DNA from: Eubacteriales bacterium | GTDB lineage: Bacteria > Bacillota > Clostridia > Christensenellales > CAG-138 | Assembly: GCA_021372675.1 (NCBI GenBank) | Contig: JAJFTZ010000102.1 | Location: 1 to 42,926, forward strand | Direction: 5' to 3' | Length of the DNA stretch: 42,926 nucleotides | Shown here: positions 1 through 8,677 of the stretch, one piece after another | Position numbering within the stretch: position 1 is the first letter of the stretch | Layout: each line of letters starts with the position of its first letter | The notes under the pieces: generated by a model | The model's database searches: none | Seen by the model: only the letters and a program-made list of their open reading frames with translations | Told to the model about the DNA's origin: nothing | Made by a program: the position numbers and the translations under genes

Positions 1-86
1 AGGGGGGCCTGATATTTCCTTACCAGGAACTCGAACGCGTCCTTTTCTCCTTCGAGGCAGCGGACGACGGCTTCAAGGTCTTCCAT
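1..86 (-). CDS. ECF-type RNA polymerase sigma factor, N-terminal fragment (partial)
   Basis: Only the first 28 codons are inside the window; the rest lies beyond base 1. The start ATG is the complement of 84-86, preceded by an AAAGGAACC ribosome binding site about 9 bases upstream. The peptide begins MEDLEAVVRCLEGEKDAFEF and continues LVRKYQAPP. The pattern (acidic start, RCLEGEKDAFEFLVRKYQ) matches the region just before and within sigma-70 region 2.1 of extracytoplasmic-function sigma factors, where a D/E-x-x-AF-x-x-L(V/I)xKY stretch is typical. ECF sigmas direct RNA polymerase to stress- or envelope-response promoters. A TATAAT at 109-114 (minus strand) is a candidate -10. The short length leaves real doubt. 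Confidence 0.55.
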   Translation of the reverse strand, partial: MEDLEAVVRCLEGEKDAFEFLVRKYQAP

Positions 87-388
87 CAGGCTGGTTCCTT
101 TATATGGGATTATACGATTATTCGTCCCCGGCTCATTTACAAGATTGAACGGGGGCTGACAACTCCTGCGTCTGCGCGGACTATGGACGGTGACGCTATG
201 GTCTACTCAATAACAACGAGCGAGTCCCCGTGACCTGCCCCCCGTATCTTGGCCCGAATAGTTTGGGTCAGATTTGTGCTACGTCAGAGGGAAAACAGGG
301 GCAAATCTGGGCAAACGCAGGCAAAATGGACTCAGCCCTAAAACGGATCTAAGCCGATGATTTCGCAGGCCATATGGGGGAAACGCGG
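87..388. other. Gene-free stretch with TTTGCC-type repeats between tRNA-Arg and the sigma-factor gene
   Basis: No convincing gene is seen here. On the minus strand, just downstream of the tRNA, the sequence carries a cluster of similar heptamers: TTTTGCC and TTTGCCC, then ATTTGCCCC after a short gap. An inverted relative (GGGTCAGATTTG on the plus strand, near 265-277) lies further on. Such clusters resemble arm-type integrase binding sites found beside tRNA genes used for integration. No integrase gene is visible. A possible -10 (TATAAT, minus strand) for the sigma-factor gene is at 109-114. That this is an attachment-site remnant is inference. Confidence 0.3.
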
Positions 389-462
389 CGCGCTTGATAT
401 GATTCGAACCTCCGACCTTTGGATCCGGAGTCCAACGCTCTATCCAGCTGAGCTACGAGCGC
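389..462 (-). tRNA. tRNA-Arg (anticodon CCG), with mismatched 3' half
   Basis: A 74-base cloverleaf on the minus strand. The acceptor 5' strand is GCGCTCG, the D-arm GCTC/GAGC, the anticodon stem TTGGA/TCCAA, the loop CTCCGGA (anticodon CCG, reading CGG) and the T-loop TTCGAAT. The 3' side is abnormal. The T-stem GGAGG faces CATAT, giving two mismatches plus a wobble. The acceptor 3' strand CAAGCGC leaves one C-A mismatch. The trailing bases are CCG rather than an encoded CCA. Anticodon, D-arm and T-loop are intact, so it could still be functional, but the 3' half looks replaced or decayed. The promoter upstream is good. Confidence 0.85.
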
Positions 463-502
463 ATAACGTATACTTTTTTCGGCTAAACGGGCCGCATGAA
501 AG

Positions 503-531
503 ATTATAGCATTCCAAGCGGCGCGTGGCAA
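503..531 (-). promoter_or_regulatory. Promoter of the tRNA-Arg gene
   Basis: On the minus strand TTGCCA (complement of 526-531) and TATAAT (complement of 503-508) are separated by 17 bases. The predicted transcription start is about 35 bases before the tRNA 5' end. Confidence 0.6.
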
Positions 532-585
532 GCGCGCAAAAAGCGGCGTGCGGCGGCATTTTTACGCGGCCGGCAAACCGTTTCG

Positions 586-2061
586 CTATAGGGCCTCCGG
601 TAAGGCGCCGCCCGCTTCCTGCTCCGCGGGCTCGCCGCCGCCCGGGGCGCCGGTCATGTTCCGCGCCCAATAGCCCGTGCGCACAACGATCAGGCCGATG
701 GCGCATTTCACGGCCTCGGTCAGGTTGCAGAGCGGGTAAAGAAGGTCGATGGGGAGGAGCGTATGGTGCACCATCAGGTACGTGTAGGGTACGCAGACGA
801 CCCAGGAAAACACGCTGTCGAACAGCATGGTCAGGAAGGTCTTGCCGCCGGAGCGTATCGTGAAATAGCAGCAGTGGGAGGTTGCGCTAAAGGCCATGTA
901 CATCGCGCTTGTGCGGATGAATGCCGTGGCTAGGCGGCGTACCTCGGGTTCCGTGTTGTAAACGTTGGGGATGGCGTGGGCGCTTAAAGCCAGCGCCGAG
1001 CCGAAAAACACGCAGATGCTGATGCTGAAAAACAAAAGCTTCCATACGTAGCTCCGCGCGCGCGGAATATCGTTTGCGCCGAGCGCCTGCCCTATCATTA
1101 CGGCCACGGCGGAACCCATCGAGAGGAAAAACACGTTGAACAGGTTGCTGATGGTGCTCGCGATATTGAGCCCCGCCACCACGATAAGCCCGCGCGTCGA
1201 AAATATCTGCGTGAGCGTGGTGACGCCGACCGCCCAAAGAAGCTCGTTCAAAAGCAAGGGCAGGCTTTTACCGGCAATGCTCAGGGCAAGCTCCTTGCCG
1301 ATGCGGAGCGACTTGTACAGCCCTTCCATGAAAAAGAACTTTTTATGGTTCGAGTGCGTCCATAGCAGAAGAATGCTAAGCTCGATGAGGCGGCTCGTCA
1401 CCGTGGCGATCGCGGCGCCACGCACGCCGAGCGCGGGCAGGCCGAACCTGCCCTGAATAAGAAGGAAATTAAGGGTAAGGTCCGTGAATACGGCGGTGAC
1501 GCTCGCCACCATGGGAGGCAGCGTGTCGCCCGTTTCGCGAAGCGACCCGCTGTAACACTGCGTGAGAGCGTAGGGCAAAAGCCCCCACAGCATGATGTGC
1601 ATGTACTGCTTGCCATACCCGAGCATGGCCGCGGCGTCGGCGGCGCTGCCCTCGCCCGTGAGGTAGAGGGAGATGAGCGTATCCGAGAAGAAATACAAAA
1701 TAGCCGCGCCCGCGGCGGTGATGGCGAGCGCAACGAGCAGCTTGAAGCGGAAGGTTTTTCGAAAGCCCTCCCAATCGCACGCGCCCGCAAACTGCGCGCC
1801 GTAGATGCCCGCGCCCGAGATTGCGCCGAAGATCGTCAGGTTGAACACGAAGATGAGTTGGTTGGCGATGGCCACGCCCGACATGTTCAGCGTACCGATC
1901 GAGCCCACCATGATGTTGTTTAAGAGGATGACCGAGTTCGACGCTAAATTCTGCACCACCACGGGCAGAATGAGCACGAGAACCGTGCGGTAAAAAGCCT
2001 TGTCCCCGATGAAGGTGCGCTTGAAGCGCGCAAAAAGGCCGCGGGGGAGGGCGTATTCCAT
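586..2061 (-). CDS. MATE family multidrug/cation antiporter
   Basis: This is a 491-residue polytopic membrane protein, slightly longer than the usual 440-480. It has an N-terminal basic stretch (FARFKRTFIGDKAFYR) and then about 12 hydrophobic segments in two homologous halves, as in MATE (NorM/DinF) exporters. These use Na+ or H+ gradients to expel cationic drugs or metabolites across the cytoplasmic membrane. The segments LILPVVVQNLASNSVILLNN and FNLTIFGAISGAGIYGAQFA are characteristic of helices 1-2 of the family. The start ATG follows an AGGA-type site. The last ~25 residues are a hydrophilic Gly/Glu/Ala tail. The gene follows radA by 51 bases on the same strand and may be co-transcribed. 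The substrate cannot be read from sequence. Confidence 0.9.
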   Translation of the reverse strand: MEYALPRGLFARFKRTFIGDKAFYRTVLVLILPVVVQNLASNSVILLNNIMVGSIGTLNMSGVAIANQLIFVFNLTIFGAISGAGIYGAQFAGACDWEGFRKTFRFKLLVALAITAAGAAILYFFSDTLISLYLTGEGSAADAAAMLGYGKQYMHIMLWGLLPYALTQCYSGSLRETGDTLPPMVASVTAVFTDLTLNFLLIQGRFGLPALGVRGAAIATVTSRLIELSILLLWTHSNHKKFFFMEGLYKSLRIGKELALSIAGKSLPLLLNELLWAVGVTTLTQIFSTRGLIVVAGLNIASTISNLFNVFFLSMGSAVAVMIGQALGANDIPRARSYVWKLLFFSISICVFFGSALALSAHAIPNVYNTEPEVRRLATAFIRTSAMYMAFSATSHCCYFTIRSGGKTFLTMLFDSVFSWVVCVPYTYLMVHHTLLPIDLLYPLCNLTEAVKCAIGLIVVRTGYWARNMTGAPGGGEPAEQEAGGALPEAL

Positions 2062-2112
2062 GGGATATCCTGCCTTTCGGAAGGGAAACTTCTTGTTTTA
2101 TTAATTCTTGCG

Positions 2113-3459
2113 CTACGCTTCCGGCTGCGCGAGGAGCTTTACAGCCTCCGCGATGCTTTTCACGCGGAGGAGCTTTGCGCCGTCCGCCTTGAGCTTCGCG
2201 TCGGTTTTGGGGAGCACAATGCTCGTAAAGCCCAGCCGCGCGCATTCCTGCACGCGCTTTTCGATACGGCTCACCCCGCGCACCTCGCCCGTTAGGGCGA
2301 GCTCGCCGATGAACGCCGTGTTCGGCGGGAGCGCCGCGTCGAAAAGCGCCGAAACGATGCACATCGCCACGGCGAGGTCGCCCGCGCGCTCGTCGAGTCT
2401 CAGCCCACCCACAACATTCACATAAACGTCCTTGTCGTAAAAGCGGAGCCCCGCCTTTTTTTCGAGCACCGCAAGCAGAAGCGAGAGGCGGCTGCCGTCC
2501 ACGCCCGCCGCCATGCGGCGCGGGTTGTTGAAGGGAGAGGCGCTTAAAAGCGCCTGCACCTCCACGAGCATGGGGCGCGTGCCCTCGAGCGCGCAGGTCA
2601 CGGCGCAGCCCGCCGCGTTGGTGCCGCTTAAAAACAGAGCGCTCGGGTCCTTCACCTCCGCCATGCCCGTATCGCGCATTTCGAACACGCCGATCTCGTT
2701 GGTGGAGCCGAAGCGGTTTTTTACCGCGCGGAGCAGCCGAAACGCGTCGTTGCGGTCGCCTTCGAAATACAGCACCGTATCCACGATGTGCTCGAGCACG
2801 CGCGGGCCCGCAATCGCCCCTTCCTTGGTCACATGGCCTACGATGAATGCCGCGCAGCCGCTCGTTTTGGCGAGGCGCGTTAAAACGGAGGTCGCTTCGC
2901 GCACCTGGCTCACGCTGCCGGGCACGCTGTTAAGCTCCGGGCAAAGCATGGTTTGAATGGAATCGATGATGAGGCACGCGGGGCGCACGCGTTCAAATTC
3001 GTCCTCCACGGCGGAAAGGTCCGTTTCCGCGAGCAAAAGCATATCGCCCGTTACGCCGAGGCGCTCCGCGCGAAGCTTGAGCTGCGGGGCGGATTCCTCG
3101 CCCGTCACGTATAGAACCTTGCCTATATGCGCAAGGCGGGCCGCCATCTGCATGAGAAGCGTGGATTTGCCTATGCCGGGGTCGCCGCCCAAAAGCACGG
3201 TGCTGCCCGCCACGATGCCGCCGCCGAGCACGCGGTCGAACTCCTCCATGCCCGTAGAAACGCGGCTGGCGCTCGCGCTGTCCACCTTCGAAAGCGGAAC
3301 GGCCGCGGCGCGCGCAGACGGGGCGGAAGCGCGCTCCGCGACCGGCGCCTCCTCCACCATGGTGTTCCAGCTATCGCAGGCTGGGCATTTCCCAAGCCAT
3401 TTTGCGCTTTCGTAGCCACATTCGCCGCAGACGTAAATGCTTTTTGCCGGTTTGGACAT
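2113..3459 (-). CDS. radA: DNA repair protein RadA
   Basis: The product has 448 residues, normal for RadA (Sms), a RecA-like hexameric helicase that promotes branch migration during recombinational repair. The N-terminal zinc finger has C11, C14, C25 and C28 (CGECG...CPAC). The Walker A motif is GGDPGIGKS at about 91-99, the Walker B is ACLIIDSIQ, and the RadA signature KNRFGSTNE follows. The C-terminal third is the Lon-protease-like domain without a catalytic Ser/Lys dyad (VNVVGGLRLDERAGDLAVA). The open frame extends 60 codons upstream, but the ATG at 3459 is chosen because it has a GAAAGGATACT ribosome site and gives the conserved N-terminus before the zinc finger. Confidence 0.97.
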   Translation of the reverse strand: MSKPAKSIYVCGECGYESAKWLGKCPACDSWNTMVEEAPVAERASAPSARAAAVPLSKVDSASASRVSTGMEEFDRVLGGGIVAGSTVLLGGDPGIGKSTLLMQMAARLAHIGKVLYVTGEESAPQLKLRAERLGVTGDMLLLAETDLSAVEDEFERVRPACLIIDSIQTMLCPELNSVPGSVSQVREATSVLTRLAKTSGCAAFIVGHVTKEGAIAGPRVLEHIVDTVLYFEGDRNDAFRLLRAVKNRFGSTNEIGVFEMRDTGMAEVKDPSALFLSGTNAAGCAVTCALEGTRPMLVEVQALLSASPFNNPRRMAAGVDGSRLSLLLAVLEKKAGLRFYDKDVYVNVVGGLRLDERAGDLAVAMCIVSALFDAALPPNTAFIGELALTGEVRGVSRIEKRVQECARLGFTSIVLPKTDAKLKADGAKLLRVKSIAEAVKLLAQPEA

Positions 3460-3581
3460 AGTATCCTTTCGTTGTGCCGTGCGGGCGAGTAAGGTTCGCC
3501 GCGCGCGTTGCGGTGCGCGGCAGGCGGAGGTGCGAAACCCCGAAGGATCTCGCATAAACAGCCGCGGGCCATTTACGCGGC

Positions 3582-4778
3582 CTACGGTATCGGTGCAAAC
3601 TTTACGATATCCCGCTCCCGCGTCGTAACGTCCATCCACAGCACCTTGCCGTCGGACACGCCGAGGAACTGCGCAAGCTCCTTTTCGGGCGTGATGCGGT
3701 AGGCTTTACGCTCGCCGAACTTGTAGACGTAGATGGCGGATTCCTTCGAGTAGGCGACGAAGCCGCCGCCGAGGCCGAAATCGACCACACCGGAATCGAC
3801 CTCTACGGCCGAGCCGTTGCCCTTGCAGTAGTATAGGCGCGTATCGGGGCCGTGGCAGCCGTCGAGCCACGCGGTATAGGTGCCGTCGCCTTGCGGGTCA
3901 TGCACGAAGGTGCCGGGGCGGTAGGTTTTTACGGTGGGAGAACCATTGAGAGCCACCGAGCATATGGCGCTCGTGGTCGCGCCCGCGGCGGCCTCGTCGG
4001 GATCGGCCCAGATCAAAACGCCGTTTCGGAGCGAGGGCTTGCTCTGCCCGTAAACGTTGTTGTTGAACATCTGTACCGTGGTGGTCTCGCGGCTTTTAAG
4101 GTCGCACACGAAAAGCTTATCCATTTTGGAGCCGGTGCGCTCCGTCCAGGCGAGATAGTTCCCGTCGAGCATCAGCTCGGGCTGTCCGGCGAAGACTTCT
4201 TTAATAATTATAGGCGCGGCGCCGGGCTCGGAGCGGTCGACCACCGTGACGAAGCCGCCGCCGTCGAGCTTGGCGTCGAGGTATACGATCCAGTCGTCGT
4301 TGAAGCGCGCATACATGAAGTGCTTGTTTTTGAGCTGATAGGGCAATTCCTCCGCCGTGCGGCCCTTGTCCGGATAGTAAAAATAAAGGCTCGTCATGGT
4401 CGCCTTGGTATCCACCACCTTGCCCGCCGAGATCAAAAGCGTGCCCTTGTAAAAATAGGGGTCGCCAAACCACGTGTACGAGGTGGAGCCGTCGAAGATG
4501 ACCTCGCTCTGCGCGTCCATGGGGTTAAAGCTGTCCATGGGGTTGGGCGTAGGCGTGGGCGCGGGGGTGGGGGAGGGCGTGGGCGCGGGCAAAAAGGGCG
4601 CGCGGTATTCCACGCCCAGATAGGGCAGCACCTTGGGGAGGCCTACGAACACTACAAGCGCGGCAACGCCAAGGATGCCCGCCACCGAAAGGAAGAGCAT
4701 CGCGAACGGGAACCAGTTGGAGGCTCTGAAACTGCCGCGCCTGCGGCGCGTTTTTCTTCTGTTGCGGCGTTGCTTCAT
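3582..4778 (-). CDS. Membrane-anchored extracytoplasmic beta-propeller-like protein of unknown function
   Basis: The predicted protein has 398 residues. Its N-terminus is extremely basic (many Arg in residues 1-18), followed by one transmembrane helix at about 22-47 and a Pro/Thr-rich linker at about 64-81 (PTPSPTPAPTPTPNP). A roughly 300-residue domain rich in beta-strand and aromatic residues follows, with recurring patterns such as YLAWTERTG, GVLIWADPD, TYTAWLDG, GFVAYSKE and KVLWMD. These spaced W/Y-containing strands suggest a TolB/DPP-IV-like beta-propeller outside the membrane; this is inference from pattern. The ATG at 4778 is preferred over an upstream in-frame codon because it precedes the basic/TM anchor and lies 35 bases from a good -10. 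I do not recognise a named family. Confidence 0.8.
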   Translation of the reverse strand: MKQRRNRRKTRRRRGSFRASNWFPFAMLFLSVAGILGVAALVVFVGLPKVLPYLGVEYRAPFLPAPTPSPTPAPTPTPNPMDSFNPMDAQSEVIFDGSTSYTWFGDPYFYKGTLLISAGKVVDTKATMTSLYFYYPDKGRTAEELPYQLKNKHFMYARFNDDWIVYLDAKLDGGGFVTVVDRSEPGAAPIIIKEVFAGQPELMLDGNYLAWTERTGSKMDKLFVCDLKSRETTTVQMFNNNVYGQSKPSLRNGVLIWADPDEAAAGATTSAICSVALNGSPTVKTYRPGTFVHDPQGDGTYTAWLDGCHGPDTRLYYCKGNGSAVEVDSGVVDFGLGGGFVAYSKESAIYVYKFGERKAYRITPEKELAQFLGVSDGKVLWMDVTTRERDIVKFAPIP

Positions 4779-4812
4779 CGTGCGGCGCTTTCTGTATTTA
4801 TGGTTAAACTGA

Positions 4813-4842
4813 ATTATACCATATACGCATGCAAGGGCACAA
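4813..4842 (-). promoter_or_regulatory. Promoter of the membrane-anchored protein gene
   Basis: On the minus strand, TTGTGC (complement 4837-4842) and TATAAT (complement 4813-4818) have an 18-base spacer. This promoter diverges from that of the peptide transporter operon. Confidence 0.5.
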
Positions 4843-4972
4843 AGAAAAAACTGTGAACGAGAGGGGGGATATACATGCATTTACGAATTATATATTGAAT
4901 ATTATCTAAAAACGGCCACCGCAAAAGGTCGGTTTATGTTATATTTCAAATATACGCATGTCTACGCTAAAC

Positions 4973-5002
4973 TTGACACCCCATGAAACGCTAAGCTATA
5001 AT
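4973..5002 (+). promoter_or_regulatory. Promoter of the oligopeptide ABC transporter operon
   Basis: TTGACA (4973-4978) and TATAAT (4997-5002) are perfect consensus hexamers with an 18-base spacer. They give a predicted start near 5009 and a leader of about 45 bases ending in AAGGAGGAGAAAC before the ATG at 5055. Confidence 0.8.
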
Positions 5003-5054
5003 GCCTCTATAGATTTCACCGCTGAAATCTAAGAATATAAGGAGGAGAAACATA

Positions 5055-7538
5055 ATGATGAAGAAATGGTTGTCCCAACTGCTCGCCGTTATGATGGTTT
5101 TGTCCGTTCTTCTCGCGGTCGCTGCCTGCCAGCCGACCACGCAGCCCGGCAATACCGCGGCGCCGGGGGATAGCTCCGCACCGGTCGATACGTCGACCCC
5201 CGCAGAAACGCCTACGTATACTTACAACAGCGTTATGGGTGCAAGTCCCATCAACTGGAACCCCCACGCATGGCAGATGGATAACGAAGACTGGCTCCGT
5301 CCGTACATCACCGCGCCCTTTATCGATATCTCGATCGCGCCCGACGGCGTGAATTACGAGTGGGTCTACGAGGCCGCGACCGCCATTACGGATATCACCG
5401 CTACCTTCGCCGACAAGGATGCCTGGGGCATCACCGAAACCGAGAACAGGGTCTACCAGATCGACCTTAACCCGGATGTCTGCTGGGAGGACGGCACGCC
5501 CATCAACGCCGATTCCTACATCTACTCGATGCAGCAGCTTCTCGACCCGGCGATGAAGAACTACCGCGCCAACTCCTACTTCGTCGGTGACGCCGCGCTC
5601 CAGAACGCGCAGGCGTACTATAACAACGACAAAGCCGGCCAGCCGATGTGGGCCGACAACAGCACCGACGGCACCGCTCTCGTGCACGAGTATTCCACTT
5701 GGGTGCTCGGCGCGGACGGCCAGTATACCGCCGCCGACGGCACCGCGCTCCGCTTTGCCCTTACCGCTCCGTCGAACTATCTTGGCGGCGACGCTTTGGG
5801 CGATTATTCCCAGTACTTTGAAGAGTCCTACGCCGCCCTCGAAGCTCTCGCCGATGCGGACGGTATGGTTCCCGTGACCGACGAGACCATCGGGCTGCTC
5901 AAGGGCTTCATCACCTCCGACGATTGGGGCAACGAGCCCGAGTCGAACCTTGCGTACTATGCCGTGTACCAGAACGGCGTGTACGAGGTCACCCCGTGGG
6001 AGAAGGTCGGCCTTCTGAAGACCGGCGAATATCAGCTTACCTACATCCTGCAGGATCCCACCACGTGGTTCTACTTCGCGGTCGCTTCCACCAGCACCTG
6101 GCTCGTCAACGAGAAGCTGTACGAGGCCAACAAGAAGACCGTGGAAAGCCTCGTCGCCACCGATTACTGCACCAGCGCCGAGACCACCATGTCCTTCGGC
6201 CCGTACAAAATCGTGAGCTTTGAAGTCGACAAGCAGTTCGTGTTGGATCGCAACGAGAACTGGTACGGCTACAAGGATGGCAAGCATGAGGGCCAGTACA
6301 TGACCGACATGGTGAAGGTCGATATCATCGGCGACCACAACACCCAGCTCCAGCTCTTCAACCAGGGCAAGCTTGATGAAGTGGACCTTACCTCCGACGA
6401 TATGCCGACCTACCGCATGAGTGATTACCTGCTTAAGACGGATGAAACCTTCACCATGCGCTTCATTTTCGCCACCTCGCTCGAGTCCTTGACCTCCCTT
6501 GAGGATGAGGCCGGCGACGGTGCGAACAAGAGGATTTTGAGCTACGACGATTTCCGCAAGGCGATCTCGTTCTCCATCGACAGGGCCAGGTTCGCGGCGG
6601 AAGCCACCTCGGCGTTCAAGCCCGCTTACTTCCTGCTCAACAACCTCTACTACTACAACATCGAAAACGACGCTGAGTCCCAGTACCGCAACACCACGCA
6701 GGCCAAGGAAGCCGTGCTTAGAATCTACGGCATCGAATACGGCGCTGGCAAGACCTACGCCACCGTGGATGAAGCCTACGCAGCCGTTACCGGCTACGAC
6801 GTGGAAGCCGCGAAGGCTCTCTTCCAGAGCGTGTATGAGAAGGCGATCGCCGACGGCCTCTACACCGACGGCCAGGCTATCAACATCACCTGCATGTGCT
6901 CCGCGGCGTCCTCTCTGACCGCCGACGACACCCGCCAGCAGGACCTCCTGAACGAGTTTGTGACCGCCGCCACGAAGGGAACCGGGCTCGAGGGCAAGAT
7001 CACCTTCAAGTTCATGAGCGGTTCGTCCAGCAGATACGACGACGTTGCCTCCGGCAAGGTCGAGATGATCCGCGGCGCATGGGGCGGAGCGGCGTTCTAC
7101 CCGTTCTCCACCATCCGCGTGTACTGTGAACCCGACTACATGGGCGGCCTTGCAAAGATCCACGAGTCCAACGGCTGGGATCCGACCAAGGAGAAGCTCA
7201 CCATCACCTATGACTTCAACCACGACGGCACCGCCGAAACGGTTGAGCAGACCTTCCAGTATTGGGCGAAGTCCATCAACGACGGCACCTATGCCGATCC
7301 TGAGGATAAGCTTGCGATCCTGAGCTGGCTCGAGAGCGGCATCGTCATGGCCGGCCAGTGCATCCCGGTGGCCACGTACACGACCGGCTCTCTGTTCTCC
7401 AAGCAGATCCAGTTCGCGACGCTCACTTACAACATCATGTACGACTACGGCGGAATCCGCCTGATGACCTACAACTACTCTGACGCCGAGTGGGATAAAT
7501 ACGTTGCCGACCAGGGCGGCACGCTCAACTACGAATAA
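5055..7538 (+). CDS. Oligopeptide ABC transporter substrate-binding lipoprotein, enlarged (SBP family 5)
   Basis: The product has 827 residues, far longer than the usual 500-600 of family 5 (OppA/DppA) binding proteins. A lipoprotein signal peptide (MMKKW, hydrophobic core, lipobox VAAC) predicts lipid attachment at C25, followed by a Thr/Pro/Ser-rich linker. Typical family features follow: a first lobe with GASPINWNPH, SYIYSMQQLLDP (the region after DVxxTxxR in relatives), KSINDGTYADPE, and FRKAISFSIDRARFAA, matching the R-A-hxxAIDR motif. It captures peptides outside the membrane and delivers them to the two permeases downstream. The ribosome site is a strong AAGGAGGAGA. The gene is followed by a stable hairpin before the permease genes, a common way to give more binding protein than membrane subunits. 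The extra length is distributed, so no single inserted domain is obvious. Confidence 0.92.
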   Translation: MMKKWLSQLLAVMMVLSVLLAVAACQPTTQPGNTAAPGDSSAPVDTSTPAETPTYTYNSVMGASPINWNPHAWQMDNEDWLRPYITAPFIDISIAPDGVNYEWVYEAATAITDITATFADKDAWGITETENRVYQIDLNPDVCWEDGTPINADSYIYSMQQLLDPAMKNYRANSYFVGDAALQNAQAYYNNDKAGQPMWADNSTDGTALVHEYSTWVLGADGQYTAADGTALRFALTAPSNYLGGDALGDYSQYFEESYAALEALADADGMVPVTDETIGLLKGFITSDDWGNEPESNLAYYAVYQNGVYEVTPWEKVGLLKTGEYQLTYILQDPTTWFYFAVASTSTWLVNEKLYEANKKTVESLVATDYCTSAETTMSFGPYKIVSFEVDKQFVLDRNENWYGYKDGKHEGQYMTDMVKVDIIGDHNTQLQLFNQGKLDEVDLTSDDMPTYRMSDYLLKTDETFTMRFIFATSLESLTSLEDEAGDGANKRILSYDDFRKAISFSIDRARFAAEATSAFKPAYFLLNNLYYYNIENDAESQYRNTTQAKEAVLRIYGIEYGAGKTYATVDEAYAAVTGYDVEAAKALFQSVYEKAIADGLYTDGQAINITCMCSAASSLTADDTRQQDLLNEFVTAATKGTGLEGKITFKFMSGSSSRYDDVASGKVEMIRGAWGGAAFYPFSTIRVYCEPDYMGGLAKIHESNGWDPTKEKLTITYDFNHDGTAETVEQTFQYWAKSINDGTYADPEDKLAILSWLESGIVMAGQCIPVATYTTGSLFSKQIQFATLTYNIMYDYGGIRLMTYNYSDAEWDKYVADQGGTLNYE

Positions 7539-7581
7539 GCCTTGCGCTTGTGCTAGTGTAAAAGCGAAACAGCCATACGAA

Positions 7582-7615
7582 ATACTCTCGGGGTGTTTTT
7601 ACACCCCGAGAGTAT
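7582..7615 (+). terminator. Strong intergenic hairpin after the binding-protein gene
   Basis: A perfect 15-bp stem (ATACTCTCGGGGTGT with its complement) closes a TTTT loop. No run of T follows, so it is more likely a partial terminator or 3' mRNA-stabilising hairpin that lowers downstream expression than a full stop. The permease genes lack an obvious promoter of their own. Confidence 0.65.
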
Positions 7616-7710
7616 ATGGTTAAGCCTATCCATCCGAACGCTTTTGACCGGCCGGACTTTCGGCGCAAGGTCGTCTCAAAAATTCAAGTTGAGAGATGAG
7701 GGAACCGCCC

Positions 7711-8676
7711 ATGTCAATGTTTAAGTATATCCTAAAAAGGATAGGGCTGATGTTCTTGACGTTTATGATCATCATGACCATATGCTTCACGCTCATCAAG
7801 CTCTTGCAGCCCGAGCTGCCCATGATGGGCCTGCAGGCTGATACGGAAAGGGCCCGCCGTGAGGCCTTGGGCTACAATAAGCCCATCATGGTACAATACG
7901 GCATTTATTTGCGCAACATCGCCACCAAGTGGGATTGGGGCACTTCCTGGAAGATCGACTACATGAGCGGCGTAGGCGACGTGCTTGCAAAGCGCCTTCC
8001 GCCCACCGTTATTATGAACGTATATTCGGTGCTGCTTTCGATTCCGATCGGTATCGCCTTGGGCATCGTAGCCGCCATCTTTAAAAATAAATGGCTCGAT
8101 CATGCCATTTCCACGATCGTCATGCTTTTCATATCGGTGCCAAGCTTCGTATATGCCTTCCTCTTGCAATATTTCATGGGATTTAAGCTGGGCGCGTTCC
8201 CGGTCATGGTGTCGTCGCTGTACGACGCCGGGGGCTCGTGGTTCAGCGGAGCCATGCTCAACTCCATGGTGCTGCCCGTGCTTTCGCTTTCGTTCGGCAT
8301 CATCGCGGGCTTGGCGCGCTTCACGCGCGCGGAGCTCACCGAGGCGCTTACGAGCGAATACATGCTGCTTGCGCGCGCCAAGGGCCTCACGAAAAACAAG
8401 GCCATCGCGCGGCACGCGCTGCAAAACGCCATGGTGCCTATTTTGCCCATGATCCTCGCCGAGTTTTTGGGCGTCCTCGTAGGCTCCATAATCATCGAGC
8501 AGATCTTTGTCGTGAACGGCATAGGCAAGCTCTACATACAGTCCATTCGCATGCTCGATTACGACGTGTTCGTCGCGACCGGCATGTTCTATACGCTCAT
8601 CACGCTCGCTTCGATCATCGTGATCGACTTGAGCTACGGCTTTATCGATCCCAGGATCAGGATGGGGGAAAAGTAA
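7711..8676 (+). CDS. Oligopeptide ABC transporter permease, DppB/OppB type
   Basis: The product has 321 residues, normal for the family. A first helix (MFLTFMIIMTICFTLI) is followed by an extracytoplasmic loop and five further helices. The EAA loop that contacts the ATPases is LTSEYMLLARAKGLTKNKAI, followed by RHALQNAMVPILP. The C-terminus (VNGIGKLYIQSIRMLDYDVF) matches the conserved end of DppB proteins. The ATG at 7711 is chosen over one at 7696 because GAGGGAA lies 6 bases before it and because MSMFKYILKRIG is the usual N-terminus. The next gene starts 1 base after the stop. Confidence 0.95.
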   Translation: MSMFKYILKRIGLMFLTFMIIMTICFTLIKLLQPELPMMGLQADTERARREALGYNKPIMVQYGIYLRNIATKWDWGTSWKIDYMSGVGDVLAKRLPPTVIMNVYSVLLSIPIGIALGIVAAIFKNKWLDHAISTIVMLFISVPSFVYAFLLQYFMGFKLGAFPVMVSSLYDAGGSWFSGAMLNSMVLPVLSLSFGIIAGLARFTRAELTEALTSEYMLLARAKGLTKNKAIARHALQNAMVPILPMILAEFLGVLVGSIIIEQIFVVNGIGKLYIQSIRMLDYDVFVATGMFYTLITLASIIVIDLSYGFIDPRIRMGEK

Positions 8677-8677
8677 T

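Noticed and set aside
3460..3639. Sixty-codon upstream extension of RadA
   Set aside because: Basic, low-complexity sequence absent from RadA proteins. The ATG at 3459 has a good ribosome site before the zinc finger.
5016..7223. Very long minus-strand open frame (about 735 codons) opposite the binding-protein gene
   Set aside because: It is the antisense shadow of a GC-biased coding sequence. The plus-strand product has a lipobox, promoter and ribosome site, and the antisense product matches no family.
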